A stretch of DNA of 64,000 nucleotides from Diogma glabrata (taxonomy: Eukaryota; Arthropoda; Insecta; Diptera; Cylindrotomidae), in NCBI GenBank assembly GCA_963693315.1, contig OY856188.1:103914462-103978461 (forward strand). Direction: 5' to 3'. The notes under the pieces were generated by a model that was given only the letters and a program-made list of their open reading frames with translations, searched no databases and was not told where the DNA came from. Shown piece after piece: positions 1-9,543 of the stretch. The first letter of the stretch is position 1. Each line of letters starts with the position of its first letter. The position numbers were made by a program, and so were the translations under genes.

Positions 1-1
1 A

Positions 2-181
2 TGTTCTAAATCTTTTGAATTTTCGGTGAACATTGGGAATACCGAAGAGGCCAATTTTACGTCAAAAACCATGGTGAAGCTGTCTTCCAAACCTAGGAAG
101 GGTGGCAAAGTAGGTGAAATTGATCCTTCGGAGAGGATAGTTGCGTTTAAAAGATTTTGTTACTCCCTCTGGACTTTATAA
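2..181 (+). CDS. Unrecognised open frame cut by the left edge
   Basis: The frame is open from the first bases to a TAA near 181, about 59 codons, with codons less AT-biased than the flanks (a Lys/Arg/Gly-rich middle, then SERIVAFKRF and a YSLWTL end). No start can be assigned because the window begins inside it. I recognise no domain. It could be the tail of an exon or of a transposon ORF, or chance. Confidence 0.22.
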   Translation, partial: CSKSFEFSVNIGNTEEANFTSKTMVKLSSKPRKGGKVGEIDPSERIVAFKRFCYSLWTL

Positions 182-990
182 CAAAACTGATTAGCAAAAA
201 AAATTATATTACAAAAAAAAAAATAGCACTGGATACGGATAGTCTTTCACCTTATCCGTACTTAGGAATCTCTTATCTTCCTCGATATTAACCTAAAATC
301 TCACAACAATTTCCAAAGAAATTAAATAAAAATCCAATATTAATAATAAAAAAAATCTTATCTTTTATTTGTTGATTGTAGTCTTCTAGCTCCAGTATGC
401 TCGTCAGTAAATTTGTGTTCTGGAAAATGTTTTTTTTGTTTGTTTTGCTCCACCAGAATCTCGTACAAAAACAATATTTATGTATCCAGTTGTTGACTTA
501 ACATCACAATACGTTTTCTTTTCCCTTTAATCCTTTCCACATCAATATCACTTCCAATTCTATCAGATTCCGACAACAATCAAATGCTGACAGCCTCTTG
601 CAATTTAATGGTAAAACAGTCAAACTTGATCTTTCTACTTATCGCATATGTCCAACTTCTAATTCTTAAACCAAAGGACTGAATTTTCATTTATTTTGGT
701 TTTAGCAGTCCACCATTTTATTCTGATAATATTAACATGCACCCTCTCATCACGATTAGAGGCGTGAAAAATTTTTCAATCCACAAAATAAAATCATTAC
801 TTTTAAAACAATCACTTGATCTTTGATTTTTATTTATCTTTCATAAAAACAATTGTGAACTATCAATTCTAATCTATATTTTACAATAATAGATACCTTG
901 ATTTTTCTTTTAAGTTAAAAACTTGATCTAAAATTAAAATGTGTTCTTGTGTTTTTAATGAAAGAACTTGGAATGAATTTTAATTTTTTT
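182..990. other. AT-rich stretch without recognisable gene
   Basis: Homopolymer and AT-rich sequence with short pyrimidine runs. I see no coding pattern, RNA gene or clear repeat structure. Confidence 0.4.
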
Positions 991-995
991 TTTAT

Positions 996-1567
996 TTACA
1001 TCACCACTTCTAGAGATGAAAAAGAAGTTGCCAGATTTCGCCGGTTCTCCATTAGGTTATGGTGACCAGTATAAGACCTGCCACATCCACAAAAGTGTGA
1101 CTGAAATAAAAAATCATTTATTTAATTTTATTTAATATAGTTAATTCATATTAATTAGTACATTTATTATATATTATTACATATATTTATTACATATATG
1201 AAATAAAATAAAATAAATATATTTATATTATTTATATTATTTTATTTTATATATGTAATAAATAAATGTAATAATATATGTAATAATATATAATAAATGT
1301 ACTAATTAATATGATTTTTTTTTATAATATAAATAATAATATAAATGATAATTAAATTATACTCACTCTAGTATTATGCTCTTTTAGTCGATGTGAATCC
1401 CTATGCTTTTTTTGACCAAATGTTATTGTACATATTCCACATGGATGTATTTCAACAGTTGTTATTTGGTGGTAGATTCGGTTGTGTCTTTGTAATTCAT
1501 ATTTATTTATAAAATATATTTTACAAATTTCACATTCTGCTCTTTCTTCTGGTATTTCTGGCTCCAT
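996..1567 (-). pseudogene. C2H2 zinc-finger gene fragment, two exons
   Basis: An internal exon (1567 down to 1367) is preceded by a pyrimidine-rich acceptor ending CTAG and ends at a GTGAGT donor. It encodes two C2H2 fingers, each C-x2-C-x12-H-x4-H (CEICKIYF...H....H and CGICTITF...H....H). After an intron, a second exon (1100 down to 996) starts after TTATTTCAG in matching phase 0 and reads SHFCGCGRSYTGHHNLME, a finger of the CGRSY type common in insect BTB-zinc-finger isoform exons. It ends in TAA, overlapped by an AATAAA poly(A) signal at 991-996. The last finger is degenerate: one residue lies between its cysteines and Asn stands where the first terminal His is expected. The 5' exons are not in the window or not recognisable. 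It may be a decayed alternative 3' exon pair of a transcription factor; targets are unknown. Confidence 0.5.
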
Positions 1568-1810
1568 CTAGAAAAAAGAGTTGTAGGAGGTTAAATCATC
1601 AATTAACGATGAAATTTCATCCAAACAAAGTCGCACAATGAAGGAAGTTCCGGATTTAAAAAAATTATCGTAAGTGTAAAAATATGTGAAAATCATTTAG
1701 TCATTTTTTTGTATGAAATGTATGTATCAAACAAAGTCGCTCGAAACATTTCTTACTTTTGATCTAGATTTTTTTTCATATTCTGTTTTCGGATTTTATC
1801 ATCTTATGGT

Positions 1811-2150
1811 ATTTTTTTTTTTTTTTTTTTAATAAAATGTGTTGTGTAATAGGGTTTAGAATATGTGTCACAACAACATATAAATACCTTTTAAGACCTA
1901 GGTCTAGACCTGGGTCCCACAACAACTGGCGTTCTAAGGTGTAGATTAACGCTTTTTTTTTAAACATCTGCGGGTTGAAGCCACCTGAGACTAAGTGTTC
2001 CGGCAAACTATTCCATTTGTACGCAGTTCGGACAAAGAAGTCTCTCTGCGATCTGCCAGTATGACAGCGCGGGATCTTTACCGTTTCACCGGTTGCGGCA
2101 GCCGATTGCCGAGTGGAACGGGGGTAAGAATAAGTTTGAGGCATGATTTA
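1811..2150 (-). mobile_element. LINE (non-LTR retrotransposon) 3' end, 5'-truncated
   Basis: The minus strand encodes about 110 residues with the C-terminal signature of LINE reverse transcriptases: a basic stretch, then RDFFVRTAYKWNSLPEHL and FNPQMFKKKA, matching the usual SF..R....WNSLP....FK pattern. The frame is followed by an A-rich tail (T-run near 1811-1830 on the plus strand), the expected 3' terminus. Everything upstream (fingers, palm, endonuclease) is missing, as is typical of 5' truncation during target-primed reverse transcription. CR1/L2/Jockey-like clades share this tail, so the clade is not assigned. Confidence 0.6.
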
Positions 2151-3640
2151 AATCCCACATCTATGTAGGACATAAGTTTAAAAAAAAAAAACTATGGCTA
2201 AATAAACTAAAAAGAATATTCCACAAGCACCTGAACAGAGTCAGTAACGAATATCTTGAACTAAAATCTAGAATTGACTCTCTCAACACCTGCATTAGAA
2301 ATAGAGTTTCTAGAGTTAGAAAATTTAGAGTTAAAAAATATTTTAGAAAATTTATTAAATTCAAATTCAAAATATTCAAATTACAGGAACTAAAATTTCC
2401 AAATTTTATTCCAAAAAAAAAATGTTTGTCAATATAAAGAAAGTATCTAATTCAAAATTAAAACTTTTTATTGATTTTGTCTATGGAATTAAAATTTCCA
2501 CATCTCCTTTCTCCATAAGTTTAAGAAGAAAAGTATTTTAATTGAAGCAAAAGGAATTGTTAATAACTGACTCATCCGACAATTTAACAGCCTGCTTTTG
2601 AAGTGCTGTCAACTTCAAAGCCAAAAGCTGTTGTATTTGCTTTTTGAAGTGTTGTACTAATGTGACACATTTTTATTGACTGACCAGTCCGTCACAATTA
2701 TTATTATTTTCACTAAATTTGTTTTTCTTACTTAGGAAAACATTGATACCTCTTCTTTTGAAGTGAAACGAGATCTGCATTTTATATCAAAAATTGATGA
2801 ACATGAACGTTCATCATCGCTCAAAATAATCGGTGTATTTCGTAATTTTTCCGTTCTTTCGTTAATATTTAGATTTTTAATGTTTTAATGTTGTCTTTAA
2901 TGTAACGCCCCCAGTTAGAAAGTTAACATTGGTTGTATGTACAATAATAGTATTAAAGGACGTCCCAAAGGTAGATTTCGCTTGCTATTTTAGATTTTTA
3001 TTTAAGTTTTTATCTATGAGATATGGTCTCATAACATATTTCTAAATTAAAAGTTAATGTATTTGTTGAGATTGTATGTGTAGTGCTGTTATTGGGGGTA
3101 ACACTACTATTTAAGTATTGATGGTATATAATAAGTTTACAGATGAAATTTAGTGCTTTTGAAGCGAGTTAGGCACCACTATTTATGTGTGTACTCAGAA
3201 TTTTACTTCAATTCTAACTAAAGTAAATGTTTGGTTATATTGATAAATATTGGAATATTTTCACATACACTTATGGATTGTATATTGTTCAATTTTGGTA
3301 ACTATTATTAAATCACATTTACTAGATTATTCACATAAACAATATTAAGCAAACGTTTTATTGGCTTATTGGTTCAGTTTTCATTTTTACACACTTTTAT
3401 TTAACTTGACTCTTGAGATCTTTGATGGGTGGAATTTTGTGATTCATTTTTCAGTAACTTCCCATTAATGTGATTGATGCCAAATTGAAAAGACAAGTTT
3501 GTTGAAGCAGTCAGTACGTATTCCTAAAACGTTTAAAGCAAACAACTTTATAAATCTGAAGAAAAAAAATTCAAATTTTTCTTCATTCTGAAAGACCTTA
3601 AAGAATTGCACTGAAATCCTCATCCTCTGGTTGACTCATT
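2151..3640. other. AT-rich intergenic DNA, no confident gene
   Basis: A Lys/Arg-rich open frame without ATG spans about 2206-2437 on the plus strand but resembles no family. A TGTAACGCCC motif at about 2901 could be the start of an old LTR, but no matching second end was found. Nothing else is supported. Confidence 0.3.
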
Positions 3641-3644
3641 TTGA

Positions 3645-4265
3645 GCGAAGAAATTTTGGTATTACTGTGTATATCATTATAATCATAGACATCATACATG
3701 TTTGTGTCATTTCATATGGATAAAAGGCCTTACATTATAAATAATGAACACAAAAAAAATAAAAGTATGACATTTCGTTCAAAGCTTATAGACCTTTTTT
3801 CTTAAAGTTCAAATCGTTATTTTGGTGTATTTGACAGATTACATACAGCAATGATAATTAAAAATCAGTTATTATGTATGAAAATCCATAAGATCTGAAT
3901 GCCCATTTACCGCGCTGAAATTTTGCTCATACTGAGTATCTCATTATACTAGAGGACATATTACACATTTTTGTCATTTTTATATGAAAAAATGGCCTTA
4001 AATTGTAAATAATGAGTGATTCGTATTTCGAAAATTTTAAATAATTGTTATTTCTTCTAAATCCAGATTGTTTTGTGTTCTCGTAAAGTTTTTTTTACTA
4101 TAGTTGCATAATTATTATTTTTTCAATACATTTTAATACATAATTAATGATTACTAATTATCATTGGTGTATGTAATCTGTCAACTACCTACAGTAATAT
4201 AACCATTCGAATTTTAAGGAAGAAGCTCTATAATTCAGACCTTTTTTCCGAAAAAAACTTGACAT
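3645..4265. repeat. Diverged repeat with direct and inverted copies
   Basis: Blocks at about 3650-3750 and 3920-4015 are diverged direct copies, both ending in an ...AAATAATGA-like stretch. Blocks at about 3776-3865 and 4140-4262 are inverted copies sharing ACAGATTACATACA and CAATGATAATT. The pattern fits a decayed foldback/MITE-like element. No coding potential. Confidence 0.45.
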
Positions 4266-4535
4266 TTGGTGCGAACATATATATTTAATAATTTATGTAC
4301 AACTTAAAATTAATACAACGAGCAAAGAAACGTACTAAAATTTTACACTGGATGTTTAAATAACATAATTACAATTGTTATAGTGCAATTAACCTTATTA
4401 AAATTACTTTAAATTTCAAAGAATATTAAATTTTCGGTAAGTGATTTAATTGCTAGTTTTACTTATGGTGTATTTTCTCTGAAATAATGTGGTTAACTTA
4501 TTTGTAGGTAAAATTATATAACTAAAAACTCTAAA

Positions 4536-5168
4536 ATAATAAAATAAATAAAAAAAATTTAAAAAACACACTTTTTGAAAAACGAACTAAAAAGTAGAAA
4601 ATAAATTTTGCATTAACACCAGCGTTATGTCTTTTATAATTATATTTCCTTTGAAATTGTTAGAAGAAAAAATATTTAAATGGTATTTAACACATCTTAG
4701 CATAGATGCAAATATTAAATTTTTGACTAATTTAAAATGCTAATTTTCGATTGACAAACAGTTTTCCGTTCCCATTTGTTACATAAAATAAAAGTGGGTG
4801 GCGCATTCAGAAAGGAAAGGGAATAAACGTTGGTAGTCTCTCTTGTTAGAGATTAACATAGAATACATTTGTTCCTTTTCTATATTAATGTATGCGTCAC
4901 CCACTTTTATTTTATGTAACAAATGGGAACGGAAAACTGTTTGTCAATCGAAAATTAGCATTTTAAATTAGTCAAAAATTTAATATTTGCATCTATGCTA
5001 AGATATGTTAAATACCATTTAAATATTTTTTCTTCTAACAAATTCAAAGGAAATATAATTATAAAAGACATAACGCTGGTGTTAATACAAAATTTATTTT
5101 CTACTCTTTAGTTCGTTTTTCAAAAAGTGTGTTTTTTAAATTTTTTTTATTTATTTTTTTATTTTATT
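4536..5168. repeat. Foldback element with inverted arms of about 270 bp
   Basis: The arm at about 4536-4806 is repeated in reverse complement at about 4892-5168 with only a few differences, around a spacer of about 85 bp. Shared landmarks are AACACCAGCGTTATG/CATAACGCTGGTGTT and CGTTCCCATTTGTTACA with its complement. A single strand could form one long hairpin. Such structures are typical of foldback or MITE-type DNA elements. There is no ORF inside and the target duplication is not clear. Confidence 0.8.
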
Positions 5169-6045
5169 AAACTTTATTACAATTATGATAATTTATTGTT
5201 GAACACCACCACTAATTTTGTTACAATTGATTAAATTGATTATTATTATTATTATTTAATTATTATTTACGACTGACGACTTTGTTTTGTTACGCTTTAA
5301 AAAATACGACTTTACTTGTTACCGGTTGGTTATTCACTGCCAAAAAATTAATTGCCATTTCTTTTAAAATTGTGGAAAAGAACTCGTTTTTACAACGCGT
5401 GTTTCAACAAACCAGCTACATTCAGAATTTTCATTGGTTTATTTTAGCACGCGTGACGCGACACAAAATCAGCAAACTTGAGTTCATTTAAATGGTTTGG
5501 TTGCATTCGGTTTCAAAGAATTATTTTTATTATAATGGAATTTTGCCGAATTGCTCTTTAATCAAATACAATAATTGTTATTATTATTGAATTAATTAAA
5601 GTGCCATTAACCATGAGTTTTATATTTCAGAATACAAACTAACTTGTATTTTGACGAGGTTCTACAGAGGTTTACCGAATTTATGGATTTATGCTATGAG
5701 AAAACAATTACAAGATATAACTTATTGCACCTATTTGTCATCGCATAATTCTGTATCACTATATATCCCCACAAGGGGTGCCAAACAAATGTCATCAAAA
5801 CAAATGCAAAACTGTTATTGTTATGATGACAAATGTCATTATAACCAAATACAAAAATCTTGCAAGTTCATTTAAATTGATTTTTTTTTAAAGTTCTCTA
5901 TATGGAATATATGTTAAACAAATAGTTTGTATTATTAATTACAATCAATTTTATAACATCTCCTATATATTATAGTTTTTATCGTTGAACCTAAATAGTT
6001 TTGGAAGTTTGGGACAGGAAAATAATTCTAACCTAAAAAAAAACA
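5169..6045. other. Region upstream of the PLAA-like gene, nothing certain
   Basis: AT-rich sequence with two short chance-like open frames (5282-5491 and 5651-5875) that match no family known to me. It may hold the 5' UTR or promoter of the PLAA-like gene, but no TATA box or initiator can be singled out. Confidence 0.3.
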
Positions 6046-6692
6046 ATGAGTTTGAATAATTATAAAATTGGTGTTGAATTATTAGGACATTCATTAGATG
6101 TTCGTTCGGTTTGCGAAGGTTTGCGAAGCACCGAATATTATTGTTTCTGGTTCTCGTGATAAAACCGCTAAAATTTGGAATAAGTTTGAGTAAGGAAAAG
6201 TGATCATTTGCACCGGCATAGTTGAGAATAAAACATTAACTGAGTAAAATTTTTATTTTTAGAAATACATTCGTAGAAGGTCTAACGCTAGGTGGTCATT
6301 CCAATTTTATTTCATGCGTTTTTTGTTTTACCTTGAAGAAGAGCCTGCGGTTTGTACCGCCCCAACGACTTCAAATATTTTTATATATACTGGGATGCAT
6401 GACGCCGCTTTTAGAATTGACAGGACATACTGATTGTGTTCGGGGTATGGTTGGACTTCTAAATAATGGATTGTTGAGTTGTGGTAACGATGCTGTAATC
6501 AAGCTATGGAACGAAGAAGGAGAAGTCGTTCGTGATTGTTATGGGCATAGCAATTATATTTATAGTATAACGTTACACAGAGATGGTGCCATTTTTTTAA
6601 CTGGAAGTGAAGATTCAACAATTCGTTTATGGAGTATAAAAAGCGGGGCTCTAGGTGAATATATCACTATAGCCCTCGCTGGTGGCTTGTAG
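6046..6692 (+). pseudogene. Plaa: Phospholipase A2-activating protein (PLAA) N-terminal WD40 region, broken
   Basis: PLAA is a WD40/PFU/PUL protein that binds ubiquitin and the AAA ATPase p97/VCP. Exon 1 starts at ATG 6046 (MSLNNYKIGVELLGHSLDVR) and, after a frame change, continues NIIVSGSRDKTAKIWN, the first WD repeat. An intron at 6190-6262 (GTAAGG...TTTTAG) joins in phase to a second exon with GGHSNFISC. A later block LTGHTDCVRGM...GNDAVIKLWNEEGE...YGHSNYIYSI...GSEDSTIRLW matches the PLAA repeats around the CVRG and HTNYIYSI motifs. Breaks: a 10-bp tandem duplication (6109-6118/6119-6128) shifts frame in exon 1; the frame shifts again near 6335; and about two WD repeats between the GGHSNF and LTGHTDCVRG blocks are missing. 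The reading ends in unrelated sequence at 6692. The retained intron argues against a processed copy, so this looks like a damaged duplicate or decayed locus. Confidence 0.8.
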
Positions 6693-6715
6693 CGGTGTAG
6701 GTTCCTAGCAAGGTT

Positions 6716-6960
6716 GTGTAATGGAGCGCTGTTTCACTGGCGAACCAATGAAGCGGCGTAGCAGGTCGCGTAACCAGTTTAGGTTGTTTATATGCTCCAG
6801 GCTAGCGGCAGTATTGAGTTTGAGGTGTAAATCCTGCTAATCCAGCACAAATACGGAAATGTACGCGAATTACGTGATGTAAACAGAAATGGAAAGAATG
6901 CAAGTGAAAAAAGGAGACCCTGGCGACCCCTTTGGGGAAAGAACCGCGATCCGCGCGCTC
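6716..6960 (+). repeat. Dispersed repeat fragment, copy 1
   Basis: It shares ordered blocks with 50106-50360 on the same strand: GTAATGGAG, ACCAATG, GCGTAGCAGG/GCATAGCAGG, CCAGCACAAATA, CTGGCGACCCC and AACCGCGATC. The copies are clearly diverged. GC content is above the surroundings, as for a retroelement remnant, but I cannot name the family. It directly follows the broken PLAA reading frame. Confidence 0.6.
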
Positions 6961-7299
6961 AACCCCTACATTCGCTCACATATTCTCACATCCTTACACC
7001 TTCACTCACAGACTCTCGCACACGCGCTCTCTGATACATGCACACTATCACCCATACCCAGTTCTTGCAATACCAGCACACGTACACGCTTCCACGCAAC
7101 GGTTCACACCTACACACACACCCACACATAGACATAAATGGAAAATGGTTCACCTCATGGTTTGTCCAAAACCCGTTTCTCCTCCCGGGATTATTAGTGG
7201 ATCATCTCTTACCGCTGGTTTACAGGCTCCCAAAATTCAGGTGGAAAAAAAATAGATGCAGTTGATTAATTCAAGAGTTCCAGGTAATATAAATCCGCT
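6961..7299 (+). repeat. CA/TC-rich low-complexity tract and unassigned flank
   Basis: From about 6961 to 7130 the plus strand is rich in CAC, CTCACA and ACACACAC words, a degenerate microsatellite. About 7131-7255 is a short open stretch (VHLMVCPKPVSPPG...) that I cannot assign. Confidence 0.5.
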
Positions 7300-8010
7300 T
7301 TATCCGATAATGAAACTTCGGTTCAGCAATAATTGGTTGCATTAAATTCAATCATACGTCGATGAATACAATTTAAAATCGACTTGATCAAATAAGGTAA
7401 ATGTGGTTGAGCAATAATTGGTTGTAATAAATTCAATTATAAGTTGATGAATACAATTTAAAATTGGCTTGACCAAATAAGATGAATGTGGTTGAGCAAT
7501 AATTGGTTGTAATAAATTCAATTATAAGTTGATGAATACAATTTAAAATCGGCTTGATCAAATAATGCAAATGTAGTTGAACAATGATGAGTTGCGACAA
7601 TTTCAATTATAAGTTGGTAAGTACAATTTTAAATCGGCTTGATCCAATAATGTAAATGTGGGTGAGTAATAATTGGTTGTAATAAATTCAATTACCAGTT
7701 GATCCAGAATTACCATTTAAAATCGGCTTGATCAAATAATGCAAATGTAGTTGAACAATGATTGGTTGCGACAATTTCAATTATAAGTTGGTAAATACAA
7801 ATTTACTTCGGCGTGATCCAATAATGTAAATGTGGTTGAGCAATACTTGGTGGTACTGAATTCAATCATACGTTGATGAATACAATTTAAAATCGACTTG
7901 ATCAAATAGTACAAATGTAGTTGAACAATGATTGGTTGCGATAATTTCAATAAATGCAATTTAAATCGGCTTGATCAAAGAATGTATACGTAGTTGAACA
8001 ATTTTTAAAA
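7300..8010 (+). repeat. Satellite with 85-bp period, about 8 units
   Basis: The landmark GTTGAGCAAT (variant GTTGAACAAT) recurs at 7321, 7406, 7491, 7576, 7661, 7750, 7834, 7920 and 7993, mostly 84-89 bp apart. Each unit also has TTCAATTATAAGTTG and TTTAAAATCGGCTTGATC. Two variants (GAGCAATAATTGG and GAACAATGATTGG) alternate in the second half, suggesting a two-unit higher-order repeat. No gene. Confidence 0.85.
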
Positions 8011-8154
8011 ATGAACAATATTGAATTAACAAATGTTAATCGTACACCTGTAAAAACGCTTATAGAGAAATATAACGCATACAGAATACAATCTTTATCA
8101 CCTACGTCCGAAGTGGAAAAAAAATATTTATATATTCTTGTGGTATACAATGAG

Positions 8155-8925
8155 TGGCTACTCGTATGAGTAATTAAGTAGTTCATTTAATCGAAACCAT
8201 TTAAATTCATTGGAAGCTGTGAACCGTGTAGCTGAGTGGCTAGTATCGATTTGTTATCAATATATTAATTGGAGTAACATAAATATATTAGAACAGTCAA
8301 AAGAATTTCCTGGACTAGAAAAAAAAATGCGCTGGAGTAATTGGGGTTACTCATTTTTCTATAGGCATGTTAGTTACTGTAAACAATCTTTATAAAAATA
8401 ATAACTAAGTGTATAGCATAACGATGCAGGCTGTCGTCGATGATAATGGAAGGTTTCTTGGTATACATTGCGGCCAACCAGGTTCACTTACAAATGAAGA
8501 AAACAAATTTCTTTTTTTTCTTTTTTTTTTTAAATCGAATGGCTACTCGTATGAGCAATTAAGTAGTTCATTTAATCAAAACCATTTAAATTCATTGGAA
8601 GCTGTGAACCGTGTAGCTGAGTGGCTAGTATCGATTTGTTATCAATATATTAATTGGAGTAACATAAATATATTAGAACAGTCAAAAGAATTTCCTGGAC
8701 TAGAAAAAAAAATGCGCTGGAGTAATTGGGGTTACTCATTTTTCTATAGGCATGTTAGTTACTGTAAACAATCTTTATAAAAATAATAACTAAGTGTATA
8801 GCATAACGATGCAGGCTGTCGTCGATGATAATGGAAGGTTTCTTGGTATACATTGCGGCCAACCAGGTTCACTTACAAATGAAGAAAACAAATTTCTTTT
8901 TTTTCTTTTTTTTTTTTTAAATCTC
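8155..8925 (+). repeat. 385-bp tandem duplication inside Harbinger remnant
   Basis: Sequence from about 8155 to 8539 is repeated from about 8540 to 8925 with very few changes (for example TAATTA/CAATTA). The junction falls in a T-rich run. Both copies carry the same piece of transposase coding sequence, so the duplication post-dates insertion of the element. Confidence 0.9.
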
Positions 8926-9286
8926 AATTATTTGAAAAAATCGAAAACAAAAAAAACGGAATTTCCTTACTAACGATAAGTAGTTAATAGGGAAAGGGGT
9001 ATATCCAATATATGATTGGCTTATAACACCAATTGATAGTAGGAAAGCGCTTTCGAAACCCCAAAAACGTTTCAACGAAATGCTTATGAAACACTTACTA
9101 GTTTTGGAAACTGCTTTTACTAAATTAAATCATACGTTTAAGAGACTTCCAAATTTATCTGAAGCAGGTAATCCAAAATCCATCATTAATTTAATCGTTT
9201 ATACTTGTGTGCTGCACAATATGCGAACTGATATAGAAAAGATGTTTGATGTTTTTGCGACTATAAAAAAAATGAAATGTAAATAA
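8155..9286 (+). pseudogene. PIF/Harbinger (HARBI1-type, DDE superfamily 4) transposase remnant
   Basis: Several blocks match the DDE_Tnp_4 family in order: a helical N-terminal part (GYSYEQLSSSFNQNHLNSLE...VAEWLVSI), then YSITMQAVVDDNGRFLGIHC followed by GQPGS, the strand around the second catalytic Asp. Next come YPIYDWLITP and RFNEMLMKHLLVLETAF...LNHTFKRL, and finally CVLHNM. In active members the segment just before the second of these should read IGAIDGTHI with the first Asp, but here the frame is interrupted by stops. The first two blocks occur twice through the 385-bp duplication. Several stops and shifts make it inactive. A short ATG frame just upstream (8011-8169, MNNIELTNVN...) is unassigned. 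The partner Myb/MADF protein of Harbingers and the terminal inverted repeats were not found. Confidence 0.75.
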
Positions 9287-9428
9287 ACCATACGCTCTTG
9301 ATAAGTGTAACATTTAAATTTGTATTTGAACTATTATTGACGGCATAATAAGAGTAATATGTCAAATATTTTATTTTTTTTTCTGTCCGTAGAACAAATA
9401 GGAAAACAGGTTAAATATCTCATACAAC
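9287..9428. other. Short flank with left hAT target duplication
   Basis: AT-rich DNA between the Harbinger remnant and the hAT element. The last 8 bases, CATACAAC at 9421-9428, are the left target-site duplication. Confidence 0.7.
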
Positions 9429-9543
9429 CAGTGGCGTAGCTAGCATGGGTGGCACCCGGGGCGGATATTGTGGTGTCACCCCAAAAATAAAAACTGTCAA
9501 TAATAATAAAAAGCCGAAAAACGTAATTTATAATTTTTTTTAA

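Noticed and set aside
264..300. GGAATCTCTTATC word near the left edge resembling the leader/LTR motif
   Set aside because: A single short match without surrounding LTR or leader sequence; expected by chance in AT-rich DNA.
2901..3500. Possible solo LTR beginning TGTAACGCCC
   Set aside because: No matching end, no target duplication and no second copy in the window.
7300..8010. CRISPR-like regular repeat
   Set aside because: Units are contiguous, diverged 85-bp tandem copies without unique spacers, in eukaryotic DNA.
7777..8186. Minus-strand frames in the 85-bp satellite
   Set aside because: Tandem-repeat by-products.
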